The notes beneath the pieces were generated by a model. That model saw nothing but the letters and a program-made list of their open reading frames with translations, was not told where the DNA came from and searched no databases. Both the position numbers and the translations under genes were made by a program. A stretch of 64,000 nucleotides of DNA from Seriola aureovittata (lineage: Eukaryota; Chordata; Actinopteri; Carangiformes; Carangidae): contig NC_079387.1 of assembly GCF_021018895.1 (NCBI RefSeq), positions 6,606,083 through 6,670,082 on the forward strand, read 5' to 3'. Below are positions 47,861-63,061 of this stretch, piece by piece. Position 1 is the stretch's first letter. Every line of letters starts with the position of its first letter.

Positions 47861-50800
47861 CCATTTAACATTTTGGCCATCACGCCTTCTGCTCCATGTT
47901 CACCTGTTCAGGGATTGACCAAGCATCGATTGGATGTACCTTATTGCAGCAGAGTGGCCTTCATCTCTTAAGCCATCAGTGAAAAGAATCTAGTCTCTAA
48001 ATGGTCTAGTGAAGCAAACTCACCAGCTAAGATCAAGACAGCTTATTGTGCTCAGTGAGCAAGAGAGAGAACGAGACAGAGAGAGAGGGAAAGAATAGTG
48101 AGAGGAGAGAAAGAGTGTGCTTCTATATCCATACCCTCTCCTGGGGAGTCTGTGTAATGAAAACAGGACACAGCAGAGTGGTTGGGACTGTAGGTGCTTT
48201 TCCCAGCATTTCAGGAGACACCGCGTTGGATATCTGCAGCGCACGTGACCTGAATGAACAAGGAAGTCCGGGCAGCGACTTAACCGAGGCAGCGATGTGA
48301 AGTGAATGAGTGGAACAGGTTTGAAAAAGCAGGAGGAAAAGCTGCTGTAACTTATCACCTCAAATCTAGCTGCAGAAGGAGCGAGGGAGGGAGAGAGTGT
48401 TATTGGGTTTGGAAATCATTGCATCACATTTCTCCAGGGGGAGGCAGATAAAGTAGAGAAGTGGGTTTACATGGTGGGACTGTGGCACTCCACTGGTAGG
48501 GAATACATGTACTGAGATGTCGATACATCACAATTTTCTTAAAATTACATCGCCTGTTCCAGACATGAGGGAAAGGTAGAAATTCTGTTTTTTCATTCTG
48601 CCCCTTCAACTCAGAATCTCCAGTAGGGTTTCTAGTAAATGGTTTCATGCAGATTTAAAACGTTAGCAGGTAGCTGCAAATTCATATTTTCCTTATTGAT
48701 TAGTGCTGCAATAATCATTTTTTTATGTTTGCAAAAGCTGCTGTGACAAACGCACACACAATTATCACCTAAAAAGAAAAAAGAAAAGACAAATTATTTT
48801 TCTAAGAGTTAGGGGAGACAAAAAAAGAAGAAAAACTTCAGTGAAAATGCCAATCACAGGCTAAATGTTTGCGTACAGTATGTTTGGTGTTTGATGTCTG
48901 TTTGTAAAATGACTTAAAGAATCATATCGGCATTGTGGATTCATTTTCTGTCGATTGACAAAGTTATCTCATGGCATGTCTAATCATTTCCGCACAATCA
49001 GCTAACCGCTAACTGGCTAACAAAATTGTCAAATATTAAAAACAGTATATCGACTTTTGCATGGTACGACTCCATATATCCATCTCTGTTTTCATTGTTT
49101 CATTGTCTGCATTCATCCTATTCATCTCCTCCTCTTTGTCTTCCACCTCACCTCTCTCCCTTCTGTCTCGTGCCTTGCAGCATGTCTTGGGAGAGCTTTG
49201 TACATAAACAGGTTTCTATAATGAGTGCTGAATCAGGACAGGGAAAAAACAATAGGACTGTGTGACAGAAGGGCCGCGAGGAAACAGAGACTCCGCAGGA
49301 AGGATGCTGAAGGAAAGGTTAAAGCTCTGGTGAGAGCAGACATCATCTACACAGCGTCCTGCTGCTTTCTCCCTGTCCGTCATGTTCACACACACAAAAA
49401 AACCCCAAAAACACAGTATGAGATCTCTGCCTGTGTGAGAGAGTGTGTGGTGTTCTGGTGCATAGGCAGGATAATTGGAGTGATTTGTACTACCTATGCT
49501 GCTGTCCTTCCAATTTGCATGAACATATGGAAGTAATAAATTCATGTTCACATGCTCAAAAGGGGTACGTTGGGATTTTGGGCCAGTTGGGCGCGACTGT
49601 CATGCTCTGAATCCAGAAACAACGTGCATTTGATAAACATGCCATGATGAGAAAACATGTTTAAAAACCCTCCATGTGTCCATCTGGATAAATTACCATA
49701 ACATTGACACAAGCGTCTGGGGATGACAAAATGTCAGCATGATAGGAAATATCTGCTGCGAAAAGAGGCGACAAGAATTCTCCTTGGGGGCGCTGACAAG
49801 ACTGGATGAATGGTGCATTTGCAAAATAAAGGACTTTAATGTTGTAAGGTCAGGAAGGTCATAAGACTGTGATTGCTGAATGTCAGATCGCCATCGGAAT
49901 AAAATCTGAGTCTTGTGAACGGCTATCTAGAACAAATAACCTTTGAGGCATACTCTCCAATGACCTGATATATAGGGAAATCACATTTAATGCCAGTCAC
50001 ACAGAATAAACCCTCAGAGTCCATAGCTCACCCTCTGATTATTCAGACATACATCTCAGCTTGCACCGTGGATAATCAAATTGATTTGCTCGTTCCCACC
50101 CACGACTCCTTGCTGCAGTATATTTTCCTTATTAAGCACTCTGATGGTCTGACCATTCTGTTGTGCTGCAGGAAGTGGACGATGAAGACAGAGACAGGAT
50201 GTGAGCAACAAACACAGATAGTGGAATTAAGCATCTTTACAAGCAATTTCTTTTTACAGTTTTTATAACATGAAATGGCCCTAATTTCATGTAATCTTGT
50301 TTCATAAGAAATTATGTTCGGAAACGTGGCATGGTCTTTACTGAGGGAAGCAGTCCTGCACTTAGCCTGCTGTGACTACATTTAATTTAAAGTTCTTCTT
50401 TATCAGAGCAACCATCTCTGTAATCCAAGGCTGTTTCCTCTCTGATCCTCTATGCCAGACTGAGAATACACCAGCCAGACTGCTGGAGCTGTGAATCTGT
50501 GGTGTCCTGATGTCTGTGAAGTTTGTATTCACTGCTACCCAGCCGTCGCTTTATTATCCCCACTCTTCTCTTCTAAAGGTGACATTTGTCTAACTGTTCA
50601 ATCCCTCTAACACGCAGCAGTGCAGTTTGGGACCTATTCAGCTTTATAGTCCCGCTTTACAGTAGGTGTGCACTGAATTTAGAATTCAGATAAGAAATGG
50701 CACGTCTTAGAACTGCTGGGCACTTAAACCCCCTTGCCATCCATTTAATTAAAAACAATACAATAAATTACAAGCAATGCTATTAAGAGGTGGGAGGGAA

Positions 50801-53732
50801 GGAGAAGAGGAAGTAACTGGAGGCAAGATAAATTATGACCTTATGCTGGAAAACATTTTAAAGGGGGGATATCATGGTGTGTGCATAAATTTAAGAGTGC
50901 AAGTGCTGATCTGTCAATCATGCACTGTTCCCTGAATGCAACAGTGGGGGACTTAGAACCAGTATGCATCTACATTTCATTTCACAAAAACACTAATTTG
51001 TGCACATATGTACATTTTGAAACACATGTGGTCCAGCACGGTGAAATTATACACAGTCACTGATCACCAGTAGTATTATAAGATATTAGAAGCAGAATTA
51101 GTACAGAATAATAATAAAGATGCAGATGTGGTCCAATATGACAAGAAAACCATCCCTGAAAAACAACAACAAATCTTTTTTAACAGAGTGATGTGCTCAA
51201 CTTGTCACAAAAAACCCTTTATCACTGTTTGCAGCCACAGCATTTCACCACCAAACAGACTGACAAATATCTTTACTAATCTGTAAACCAGCAGGCACAT
51301 TAGGAGCTTTTGGGATTATTCACTTCATCCACTGTTAGACTAGTAGCTTCTCTACTGTACAGACTTAAGCGGCACTCCCAAATCCACAGTGTGATCGGTG
51401 CTCAGTGATAATCCACAAAATATCTCAAGTACTGCATAAGCATGATTTCCAATAATATCAGAAATAATAAACATATCAGATACTCTGGTCAAGCCCATAT
51501 AATCAGTTCAGATGAGGCACTGAGGGAAACGTGAAAAATATGTGTGAGGAATGAGTTTTTTGATTTGCTAGACTTTAAGCAGCTATAACATAAAGGTCAC
51601 TTTACAAATGATAAGAAGTGGGACCAGCCTGTGAAAACACTTGTACAATATCTTACATTTCAGGAGAAGCTTTATCTAGTATTTTCTCGATACATCAGTT
51701 TGTGAACTGTAAATATGTTTTAACCGCTAATATATTCCTGATTAACTTTGCCTGAATAACATTCAGTCTATGGATAAATAAGCTGCCTGTTTTGAAGATA
51801 TGCGACCAAAGAATGAATAAACAAACCTAAGAATCTAAAATGTAGCGACTCAACGCTACCTTCAGGTTGGTAGTGAAGAAGAAGTGAATTTCCATATTCA
51901 GCCCTGAAAACAAGAGAAAAGCCTGTCAACATCCAGGAGGATCCAGGAATGACTGAGGTCAGTGTTTCATGAGTGTTATGACAAAAGTGTGTGTGTATGT
52001 GTGTGTGTGAACTGGGAAAGCTGAATCCGTGGGATGATGGGGGGTGTACATGAGCAGCATACTGATGAGTCCCCAGCATACGCCGATCAAATTACACTAC
52101 CTACTGTCTTTTTTTCCCCCCTTCGCTTTCAGTCTTTCAGTCAATCTTGCCTGTTGCCCGTCCTTTTTCTCAGCTTCTCTCTCTGCAGGTAAACAAGCTG
52201 ATATTTCACTGTTGCCACAGTAGTTCACTTCCTGATGACCTGAGAGCCTTGCCTTGTCTATAGGATAGCTATCAGATGCACCTCTATGTATGTTTCTCTT
52301 TAAGACCTACAGCTGTTTAAATACACACTCTACTCCATATAAACTTAATACTCCCACCAGGAAATGATATGGACCTATATCCCTGTGTTATTTTTTTCCA
52401 CGGGAGGGTTTTTTCTGAAACTTTATTAATCAAAAAATAACATTATGCTCGGTTGTTGGTAAGCTAACAGTTAACTGCCAACCCTGACGGGATGAAACAC
52501 TGATGTTATTTTAGGAAACTTGGCAGTAAATGCTCTCGTTATGTGTTTATTTCTGGGCACACGCTGGCATTTTATTTTCAGCTTGGTCATCTCTGTGCTG
52601 ATATGTATGATGAACCATGATGAAATAAATAGCCATACAAATAAATCAAGAGAATATGAAATATGACTGTGAAATTATCTAATATATTTATAAAGCTCTT
52701 GTCATATTATCCTTTTCACACGAGTTTATTGCAGGTAATTTTCATCTAATTCCAGCAGTTTTTTTTCAAAATGCCCTTTTTCCATTTTTTTTAAAATTCA
52801 ACAACATACTGCATTGTTTTGAGTTGGGGAAAAGTGGCCCCTGCAGGAGTGCGAGACCCTTCTGTCTGCCTGAGGCTGCTGGGGTATATACTTTATAGCA
52901 CTGCTGCTAGTGCCACTGGCACACCTCGCTCACATCACTTAGACAAATTAACTCAGGGATGATATAAATCAAAACTTTGAGAGAGAGCAAAGTCAGTTTC
53001 AGACGTAGGAAAAGGGGAGACGAGGAGAAAAAACAAGACAGAGTCTACAGCCATGGCTGCTCTCCCAAACATCCAATAATGTTTGGGATGTTTTAGTCTG
53101 AACCAAAGTGGTGGGCTGACTGAGCGACTGACATTATCATCACTAGACCCAGTGTGGCTCAAAAGATGCTTTTCCTCTTTGCCAAAATGTTTTTCAAAAA
53201 GAGAGGAAAAGACGGACAGTATAGAGCAAGAGAGAGAGTGAGGTAAAGAAATAAATCGATAGAGATAGAGAGAGAAACAGCTCGAGTGAGAGAAGAAAGA
53301 GAATCCATAAAACACAGATTAGGTTTCCTAAACCTGTCTAATACAGAATCTCTAATATCAGCCACTGTGTTGTAACACTGACGTGCAGAGTAGAGGTAGG
53401 GTCCCGCTGAGTCGTTTCCTGCACTGCAACCTGGGATATCTGGGTAGCTTGTTCGGAATTGGCACTGATGGACGAAATGTTGCTGTGAATGCCGATTGGC
53501 TCAGTGCACAGCTGGACACCAAGTCCAGGTCAAACGCTTACAGAGGTGAAGCGCAGCAGGGTCGATCGACCCGGAGGTCAGGGCAGTGGAGGCGGAGATG
53601 AGGTGGAGTCAGAGCACAGGAGGGAACTAAGTGGGTTCAGCTGCTCTGGTGGCTTTACTGTGGGGATTTTTAGAAATAGAGCGAGACACACAGGGATTAT
53701 GAGTCAACTCTTGAGTCACATCTTCAAGGGTT

Positions 53733-54000
53733 GACTGCATTTAGGGCTGCAACAAATCATCATCTTCATCATTAATTAATTTGTAGATTACAATTTTGAT
53801 AAGTCATTTAGTAGAGTGAGATGACTTTCCGAGAGATGTCTTTATATCGCTTGTTTTGTCCGACCAACACTTTAAATCCCTAAATATTTAATTTAGAAAG
53901 ACATAAAGCAACGAAAAAGAGCAAATCCTCTCATTCGTGAAGCTGGAACCAGTAAATGTTTGGCATACTTGATAACTGACCCTAAATATTAGAAAGAAAA
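53733..54000 (+). repeat. Interspersed percomorph repeat, copy 2 (forward)
   Basis: Starts TTAGGGCTGCAACAAATCAT, then CTTGTTTTGTCCGACCAACA, AAGACATAAAGCAACG, GAAGCTGGAACCAGTAAATG and TTTGGCATACTTGATAACTG. It shares block order with the reverse copy at 6345-6690. Typical of perch-like fish genomes. Confidence 0.7.
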
Positions 54001-55954
54001 TAAATATTAAAATTATTGTTTCATGTCAAAGGTACAAATTTGTCCAAAGTAAAATAAATGAAAAAATACAGTAGATCCCAATGCTTAAAACCTAAGTATG
54101 CAATTTTAGAGCTAATGATGATGATAATGAAAACAAATCCCACATAAGCATTATGCAACAGTACTGTCTCTGGTCTGTGGCCTTACAATGCTACTAGCCA
54201 GTACACAGGATTTGAAAAGAGGAGCCACCTTTGAAGATATTAAAAGGACAATGTACAAGCATTGAAATCAAGAGGCTAAACTGGCATGGTGAAGCCCTGA
54301 GCTGCGTGGCTATGAGGCCGAGGTGGGGTGGGGGGGGAGCTGGGGGTTAATCTGAGGCTGGGTAGTGAGGCAGTAATGCCAGGGCTCATGGGGAATTACT
54401 GGGGAGATTTGGAGGAAATCTGCTGGCAGCAATTTCCCTGTCGCTTTTATTAGCCTAGATGTGCAATTTGCTGCTGGCTGCTTTAATATGACAGGCTACG
54501 TCTTGCTTGTGTTTTTTACACCACCCCCCACATCAGCTGGGTGGTGACTCAAGTTCAGAGATACACAGAAAGAAAAGAAAATGTGTCACTGTAGGTTTGT
54601 TATGTAATAAAATATGATACTGTACTGCCCCCACAGGGCAAGTCCTCACTTGAAGAAAGGTCAAAGGTCGTCTACTGGGATTAAGTGTCTTGCTTAAGGG
54701 TACTTACGTCATGTGGTCAAAAGATGGCTTCCCTGCTTTGTTTGTAGGCCACCCTGCCGCTACACAACATAACTTGCTTGCAAGTGTATTTGTATGTGTG
54801 TGTGGTGACAAACCGTATCTGTACCGACCCATATCATCCCCCGGGATGCATACACACATCAAAGCGACCCCGGGCCACATGCTATACATGCACCTCAGCA
54901 CATATTGTCTATCTTCCTCTCACACACTGTCTCTGCAGTCTCTGTCCAGGCCTTCAGGCTCTCTGCTACTTAGTATGTAAAGGATGAAGAGGTGACTGAC
55001 ACTGAATATGAAGAGAAGAGCACTGACAACAATAACTCTCACAGTTAATTGTGAACATCATGGTCAGAAAGGGGTCAAAAAAGCTGCAGATTGGCAGCAG
55101 GTGTGAATGTTTCTGAATTATTATTCAGGACCTGCTGACTTGCTTAAACATTACTTGGTAGGAGAGTCAATAGTTTCAGATAGAGAAGCATGCTGGAGCT
55201 TAATTACTAAGTATTGTATCTTGCTGAGTCCTTGAAATGAAGTCTGTATCATTCAAAGCAGAGTAAATCAAACAGTGAGTGCAGTGAATGATTAGCTACG
55301 TGCAAAGATGCGAATGCACAGAGGGTACAGAGAACATGTGCAGGATTCTCGCTCTGATTGCTGCTTCCGATGCTGAAGATAAGTAGCTATCCCATACCTC
55401 CTTGTGTCTCATTAGACCGGGAGATAAACAACAACATTTCATTTCCTACGAAATGCTAAAACCCCCTGCATTTGCTTCTTATTACGAAGGAAAGCTGCGC
55501 TGTGAGGAACGACTGCAAGGAAGCCAAAAGACTCGACAGAACTGCAGGAATAATGTTCAGGAGCTGTGCCAAGACAAGTGGGAACGAAGGTGGGAGGAAG
55601 AGGAGCCGCAGCTTATAGCATCACCACGTTTCAATCAACAGCGGCTTTGGTTTCTGATCCTGAGTTGGAGTCAGGATGAGTAACTGCAGATAGAAGACGG
55701 TGAACAGTAAAGACTATACTTATAACAGTTTTAGAAGATCATGTATTTGTGTTTTCTATTCACAGACATTCAAAATCTACAAAATCTTTGCTGACTTGAT
55801 ATGTAACTCTTAAGACATGAGGTTATATTGTGTGAAATCTGTCAAAATAAAAGGATGTTAGCGGTGTACAAAACAGTATGTCTGTTTACTGTCGTGTAAG
55901 TTATTTGAGACACAATCATTCACGATAAAAATTCGTCTTCGCATGGATTCAGAG

Positions 55955-56160
55955 AGTGTGCCACATCCCATCCCATCTGGTCGTTTCCCATCCTGACCTG
56001 TCACACCCCCTCACTCGGCACATACAAACCTGCCATGTCCCGTCACGTGGAATATGTCCAACCCCATCCCGTCACACATATACTGTGTACTCATCACGTC
56101 CTATTACGTGAAATCCCGTGACAGATTCATTGTGTCCCATCACGTTATCAGTGTATTATC
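55955..56160. repeat. Degenerate CCCATC/CCCGTCACGT-rich patch
   Basis: Irregularly spaced variants of a short motif (CCCATCCCATC, TCCCGTCACGTGG, CCCGTCACAC, CATCACGTCC, CCCATCACGTTA). It is probably a decayed minisatellite. One instance contains the E-box CACGTG (about 56044-56049). Confidence 0.5.
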
Positions 56161-57803
56161 ATATGATGTGGAAAGACATGGTCTGTACATCTGGCAAACA
56201 CCTTGTATTCGTACTAATTTAATCTTCAATAAAACTTTGGGGCACTGATTGGAGTCGTTACTGCGTTGCATCAATTTGGTTTCACTTTACTACATAAATC
56301 TTGATTTAATGAAGCCCTGACCATCATGGAGGTGTATACTGTAAACACAGAACTACTGCTTTTGGAACAGGCAGGAGCAACAGTGTGCGTGTCCATGTGT
56401 GGCTCTGCGATAGAGTCAAACTGCTGTGCCAAAAGCATAATTGGCCCCAAGCATCGGGCCCACAGCGACAGCAATCAGGCCTCAGTCCAGTGGCTCTGGA
56501 CCGACTTCATAAGGACTCCTCCGACATCTCAGATGACGTTTGTTTGTGTGACTGCTTTCACATTGATGTGCATCTTCCCCCAAGTCTGGTAAATTATGAC
56601 TCTCCGCTACTCTGGAGGGAGCAACCTCACATCTTTGGCACTCAAAACACAAAACATTCAACAACCAAGTTGTTTAAATTAGAAGGAACCAATTAAGAGA
56701 GCAATGGGTGGTGAACACAGTCAAAGGCAGCATGTCAGCCATCTAAACCCATCTTCAAGGCGTAATTGGAAATATGAGCAATTCTTGAATAACTAAAATA
56801 TAATTTACTGTTTTTATTTTTTGTGACAGTCAGAAAAAACTGTTGTGATCACATTGGAGGACATAACCAACTGGATGTGAAACAAGCAGCAGTTGCTGAG
56901 AGGATGTTTCCTGCTGTGATTGTATGAGAGGAGACAAGCTGGATTCACCACAACATACACAACTATGTCCCTCTTTTACTTCACTGCACCTTTTCTCTGC
57001 GGACAAGCAAACCTGTAATAAAATGTTGATTTTGCATTTGTATATTCATATAAGAGAAAAAGGTTTAAGGTTTCTCCCCATTCTCAGTCAAGCAGATCCA
57101 GTAATTCCTTTTCCCCTATGGATAGCATTTTCCCATTCTGAGGTAAAGCCCCTTAGGGAAAGAGAAAACTGCCTCTCTGGCATTCTTCGGTCAAAATCTT
57201 GACAGAGGAAAAAAAAGAGAATAACAGAAAGGTGCCATATCTTGAGGGACAGAACTAATGAAGCAGATAATGAATGAACCTGCTTCCTAAAACATCAGCT
57301 AGCACAGCTGGAGTATAATGGACTACAAAAACAAATGAGTCACTTACCAGCTAGGTTGTGCCTCGCCCACCAGTGTTGTTGGCGTAAATACCACAAACTA
57401 TTAATGTCCAACTCATTAAAAAAGAAGACAAATAAATGTTTGATAAATAGAGGCAAAGGAACAGTTGATTATTAAAAGGTTTACAGACCTTTAGATGGAA
57501 AATGAGTAATTTTTGCAGTCATGTTCTTAGAAACACGGCGGCGTGAGTCAAACCTGCGTTGGCTGTCTATCTGAATAGGTCAACGAGCGTCTGGTGACAC
57601 CCCATCACAATCCTCCTGCTCACCTGGGTTTGATGAAGGTCTGACGCAGGTTTTTGCCTGAATGGGGTCTTAAAACAGTTTGTCATCCAGGAACCTGAAC
57701 AGTTTAAACTGCCGCTTCTACAAATATTAGGGATTTAGTGATATTGATTGAATTATTGATATAAACATCATTCAACTAACTCCCTGAAAGGAGCGAGTGA
57801 GTG

Positions 57804-57805
<2 letters not shown>

Positions 57806-57860
<55 letters not shown>
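57806..57860. repeat. (GA)n microsatellite
   Basis: About 26 GA units following GAGCGAGTGAGTGAGC; a polypurine tract. Confidence 0.95.
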
Positions 57861-57864
<4 letters not shown>

Positions 57865-60800
57865 TAGTTTAAGGTTACTCCTTTAAAAATTACAATTCCA
57901 ATTTAGGGAATAAAACAATATATTCAAATACAAACTTATTTTATGCAATAACTACTGAATGCACATAAACCAAAGGGGCACAACGGATTATTACTGTTCT
58001 TTCAGTTTTATCAAAGACTTTTTATTTCCTAAAACTGGTCAAATTCCAAAACTGCTGGATCCTACACTTCCCATTATCCAGTTTGAGAGCGGCTTTTGTT
58101 AAACCGCCCATGCTTCGTAAAAAACACCAACGTCTTTCAAATGAAATGCGCCAAGTTTTTCATGCAGGTTTCTGTAATATATTTGCTGTTCCCTCGCCTG
58201 AGCTGGATAACCCTGACCAAAACTCTTCCACAGCCACAGAAGATATAATACAACTGTTAGCATTGGCTGAATTGTACTTTCTAAGATGACTAACACTATA
58301 CTACAAACATGCAACGCATGCATCTGCATATATATTGTTTGTGGGTGGGGACAATTTACACTCCTAGCAGCCGTCAGAGTGAAGCCTTAAGTTCCTGAAA
58401 CAAGCCAAAGAGAGAAGAAACCAGGGCGATTCATCACGGGTGAAATGGAGTGGCAGGTGGCCTCCCCACTGGGCCAGTCCTTTTGTCCTGTGGTGTCCCA
58501 CTGCCCCCCTCCTGGCCCGATCTGGCTCACCCTTCTGCTCCCCTACTGGCCATTGTTACGCCCCATCAAGCCGGGGAGCCACAACCATGAACCAAGACCT
58601 CAAACACCCCTGTCTGAAGGATATGTGCGTGTGTGTATAGCTGTGAACCTTGAGGGCATTTCCTCCTTCTATCAACACAGCCCCCGCTGAGGGTGACACC
58701 TGCAAATAACAGTTTAATAGCTGAGTAATGTCTCCGGCCTCCTCCCCAGCTGTGCCGGGGCAGCCTGGTGGGCCATGAGGCACTTGGAAAGTCTTTGCTC
58801 TCTTTAATGTATACACACGGACATGTCTATAAACACACATGTACACACACTGTATATATTTTTATGTACACACACACACTGATGTGAGCTGATAAAACAG
58901 TCAGAAGGCTGTAAAAGTGAGGCACAAGTACCAGCAGCCAGCCAGCAAATGGGCTTATACATCATATATCTTCATACTCCACCTGCTCCTGATGCTAATG
59001 TTTTTCCTTCCATTGCAGGTATGTGTGTGTCTGCTGGGGGGATCAGGGCTGTGCAATCTCTGCAGACCAAACAACTTTATTGTGGTAGTGAACATCAAAA
59101 CTTAATCTATACATTTTGCAGAATAGGAATATTACAGGAAAATGCTTCTGCTCGTGGTGAGTATTGATTCTGCTATCTGATGAAATATTCCTATTCATAG
59201 AGCTCGCTGATGATGATCCCTTGTTGAGATTATCAAACAGCCTAAGTCAACTATACACACATTGAAGAGATGCTGGAGATGAAATTAAAGATTTTCAATG
59301 GTAAATTGGCCACAGAGGCATGCAAGGCTGAAAGCAGGTTTGTTTCTCTTCAGTTTCTCTTACATGCATGGTTGCATCAGGATCTCTAGCTTCTCCAATG
59401 AGGCCAAATCCATGAATAAGCCTTTATCTCCTACCCTGGACATGCAGCAGATATTCTATCTGTGAGTAGACAAAGTTCAATTTGCCCTTCCTGTCAGCAT
59501 GTGAAACTTTGTTGGGAAATTTTCACTGTGTCCTGACAGACAGACCAAAAGTAAAAGATATCTGGAACACCAAACGCTCCCTGGTGAAGTGGGAAATAAG
59601 TGATGATGTTGCAGAGAACCTGCAGGGAGACTGAATACATGTTACGAAAGACTGAACTGCAAGCTATGAAATCTATAAAAACACACCTAATAGCTATAAC
59701 AAGATGAAATTGAGACAGTTCTACATCTCTAGAGTGATAAATGAATATAAAAATAAGGCTCAGGTTCTGTCCCCACAATTGACAAAATGATTAAATGCAT
59801 CAGATCTCCTGCTGGGGTCCTGTTTGTGAATAAATCTAATGCATGTATCAGCTCTGTAGCAGATAAAATCTCTCATATTTTGAGATAATATTTTACATGA
59901 CTGATCGGTCTCTCTCTTCCGCTACACAAATAGATACTGATGATGCCAACAGCTTCCACTTGTTGCCTTGACTCGAACCCTATGAACTTAGTGGGATTTT
60001 TTTTACTGCCAATCAAACCAACTGCACCCCTCAAACTGCTGACAATAATGTGCCAACACTCTCTACAGCTAAACTAAGACAGATTCTTTAGGATTGTACA
60101 AATACAGAGTTAGTTCCTATATACCAAAGTCAGCTGGTCAGGAATTTGGGGTGCTTTTAATCAATTCTACACATAATTCTCAAAAATAATATAATTGTTA
60201 TGTTCTATTCTGCCTCTGAAACATATACCGTATTAGATTAATGTAACGTCCTTTTCATATGATATCCCAAAAAGAGTGCAGCTCAAGACGCTGCAGCCAA
60301 ACTCGTCAGTGTCACAACCAAATCTGAGCATATTAGTCCGGTAATGAGACTACCGCAGGGAACCAGGAACTCCAAATTGGAGAAATAGAAGAAATAATAA
60401 AAAATAACTCTTTGGCTCCCAGAACAACACATAATCATTCAGCACTCATCAACAGCTGGCTCTAAGTTTTACAGACCTCTCAGCTCATCAAATACAGGTC
60501 TCAGAACTAATTACAACAAAATCCTATTACAGTCACACTCTCTGGAACAAACAGCATCTTTCTTTTTCTCTCAAGCATTTCAGGTGTCTTGTATGTCTAT
60601 AGCACGTGACGCCTGGCTGTATTCAGTGCTGTCATATCTAACAACTCGTGTGTGGTTCAGATGATCTCCACTGCACCAAGCTCAGCAAAGTTGATCAAAG
60701 TCTGTGTGCGGGTGTTGGGGAGTAACACTGAACATGTGAGAAAACGTTGCATAAAGCCTTTTGTTGACTTGAATTGTGGGTAATGTAGACATCACGTTTG

Positions 60801-63061
60801 AGAAAAAGGAAGAAAAACGTTTTGAATAAAATGCTTTGAAGACATTATCTCTGGTTCTGCTGCATCAACTTTTATACTTTTATCCAAACTGGGAGTTTGT
60901 TATAGAAGTGCAATGCTAAATTGGCAGAGTCTGAAAGCTGCCATCTGAACCCTGCTGCAGACCAAACAACCAGTCTTGTCACGTTACAATCACTACTAAT
61001 AATGCTCAGAGTATCTCTTTGTTTGTGAGCTCTGTGTGGCACCATAGAAGATAAATAAACCCATAAGGAGCAGTTAAATGCTACATGACTTACCATCACC
61101 TCACTCACCAACTGTAATGAAATTTGTTTAGATTTTTCCCAGTAGGTCCATAATCGAATGATTTAGGATTACAGTCACAAAAAGCCAGATGATTGAGTTA
61201 CCTACTGTGTCCATGAGAGTTCAAAATTACTTCCATTTGTAAAAGTCAGTGTGAACATGACATCGACTAGATCTAAAAAGCAATAACATATCATCTTTAT
61301 CTTTGGTCTGGGTGAGCTGAGCTAAACTGTGAGTGTGTCAGTGTCGTAGAAACTTTGAAATTTTGAAAAGTTGCCTGAAATAGAGGAATGACCTGTTGCA
61401 ATGACTAACCCATTAATGCCTTTCCCTAGCCCCCCCCCCCCGCGCCTCACATGGTGATCTATGAGGATTTATCCCTGCGGTCCAGATTTGTGATGAGGAT
61501 TCACTTGATTGTAATGCGAGTGTGACTCATCTTACTGTGTGCAGGATAATGGGCTCTCTGGCATTTGCCTGAATAATTTGTGCTTTCTCAAGCAGTCAAA
61601 CAGATATCAGCATATAGACTAAGGAGACAGAATGCATCTTATGCTTTTCACATAAAGAATATCCATCTAGCAGCCTAATTGCTACTGACAGATGGGTGAC
61701 AGGGTCACAGCAGATGCACCCACTTAGCTCTAAAACCACCACTGCACCACTTGATCATGACGTTCTTGTAATGTTAAAACCTTAAAGGACAGAAATGAGA
61801 ATGGCAGCAGTGAATAATGGGGGTGAGGAGAGAGGGGAACAGATAACGTTCTGACCATGCTAATAAGTTTGGAGAGAACGAGTAGATTGGAGCCTAAGAT
61901 GAGGAACGAAATAGGTCTGATAGCCAATCACAAAATCTTGTGATTCCCAGCGAGTAATCTCCTCAGGATGCATGTTGCCTCCAAACATCAAGGAAAAAAA
62001 GCGAAGCAGGACACACAGAGAAGCAGTGAGGGAACAGCTTTACATCTGTGGCTGTCAGCCGTGGGAGCTGAGTGGCATTCATCCTCCCCTCTTCTCTCAC
62101 CGGCCTGGTCAGTAAATCACAGTCTCTCTTTTTTTTTTGCCTTTCCTGCCTTCTGCTGAGGTCAGCTCTGAGCGGTCCAGACGTAAGGAGGAGGCATCCA
62201 TCACCTTTTTATACGTCCAAAGCCTCGACTGCTTAATGCAGCCTGAGATAGAGCAAAAGACAATCCAATCAGCCAGCTGAGATTCAGTCCTGCCACATTC
62301 CTGTGATTCCGCTATTTTTGGACTGCAAAGTGCAGAGACTTGCAGAAAGGGGTTTTTGGAAAAAAGATCCAGAGACACGAATCCAGTTGCTGCATACTGC
62401 CAGAGTAGATACATTTGGGACAGATGCAGGTAGGTATAGGCAAGTTAAACATAATGTTTGTTGAGAGGGAAATAATTTCCCAGGAGGCCATTCTTTAAAG
62501 AGACCACAATTCAACATACACACAAAATTGATGAGCACTCTCATCAGAGAAAGAATTCCCCTAACATCAGGCTGGAACTGGAACAAGATAAATTTGGAGC
62601 CATTTTCTGGAAACAGCCTCTCGAGACTAATAAGACATTCTCAGAAAGAGAATTAATGTCCACTGCATTGTTCCCCTCATTGTTCATCCCTTCAGATGTG
62701 TGTGCATTGTCAAAACAGGGAACGAAAGACAGAGTGTAAACAGATTATGCTGACTAGAGACAATGGCGGACAGCCGACATTGTGCCCTAGTGCTGAAAAG
62801 AGACTATTAACCTCAGTTTGAATGCCAGGAAACCGGGAGATAATCTACTGCCTCACCAATTTTAAACCCCCAAATCCTCCGCCAGTCGATGGCTACCTAA
62901 CCTCTGTTTGGTTGTCCAAAACTTGGGGGGAGGGGGGCAGCTTCAGCCTGATCTCAGAGATAAGGACAAGATTTGAGAGGATAAACTGGTCCAAGAACTG
63001 CTGTTACAAGGCAGCCCCGTAACTCCTCCTCTAAACGCTTCCTGATACCTGGCCATGAAGT

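Noticed and set aside
57346..57420. Donor-like CAGCTG... / CTTAC near 57345 as an upstream il1rapl1 exon
   Set aside because: The translated sequence has no similarity to the Ig2 linker or Ig2, and reading frames are short with stops.
59400..60500. Possible LINE-type reverse transcriptase remnant
   Set aside because: A few residues (SLVKWE) hint at it, but frames are riddled with stops and no diagnostic motif such as YxDD is visible.
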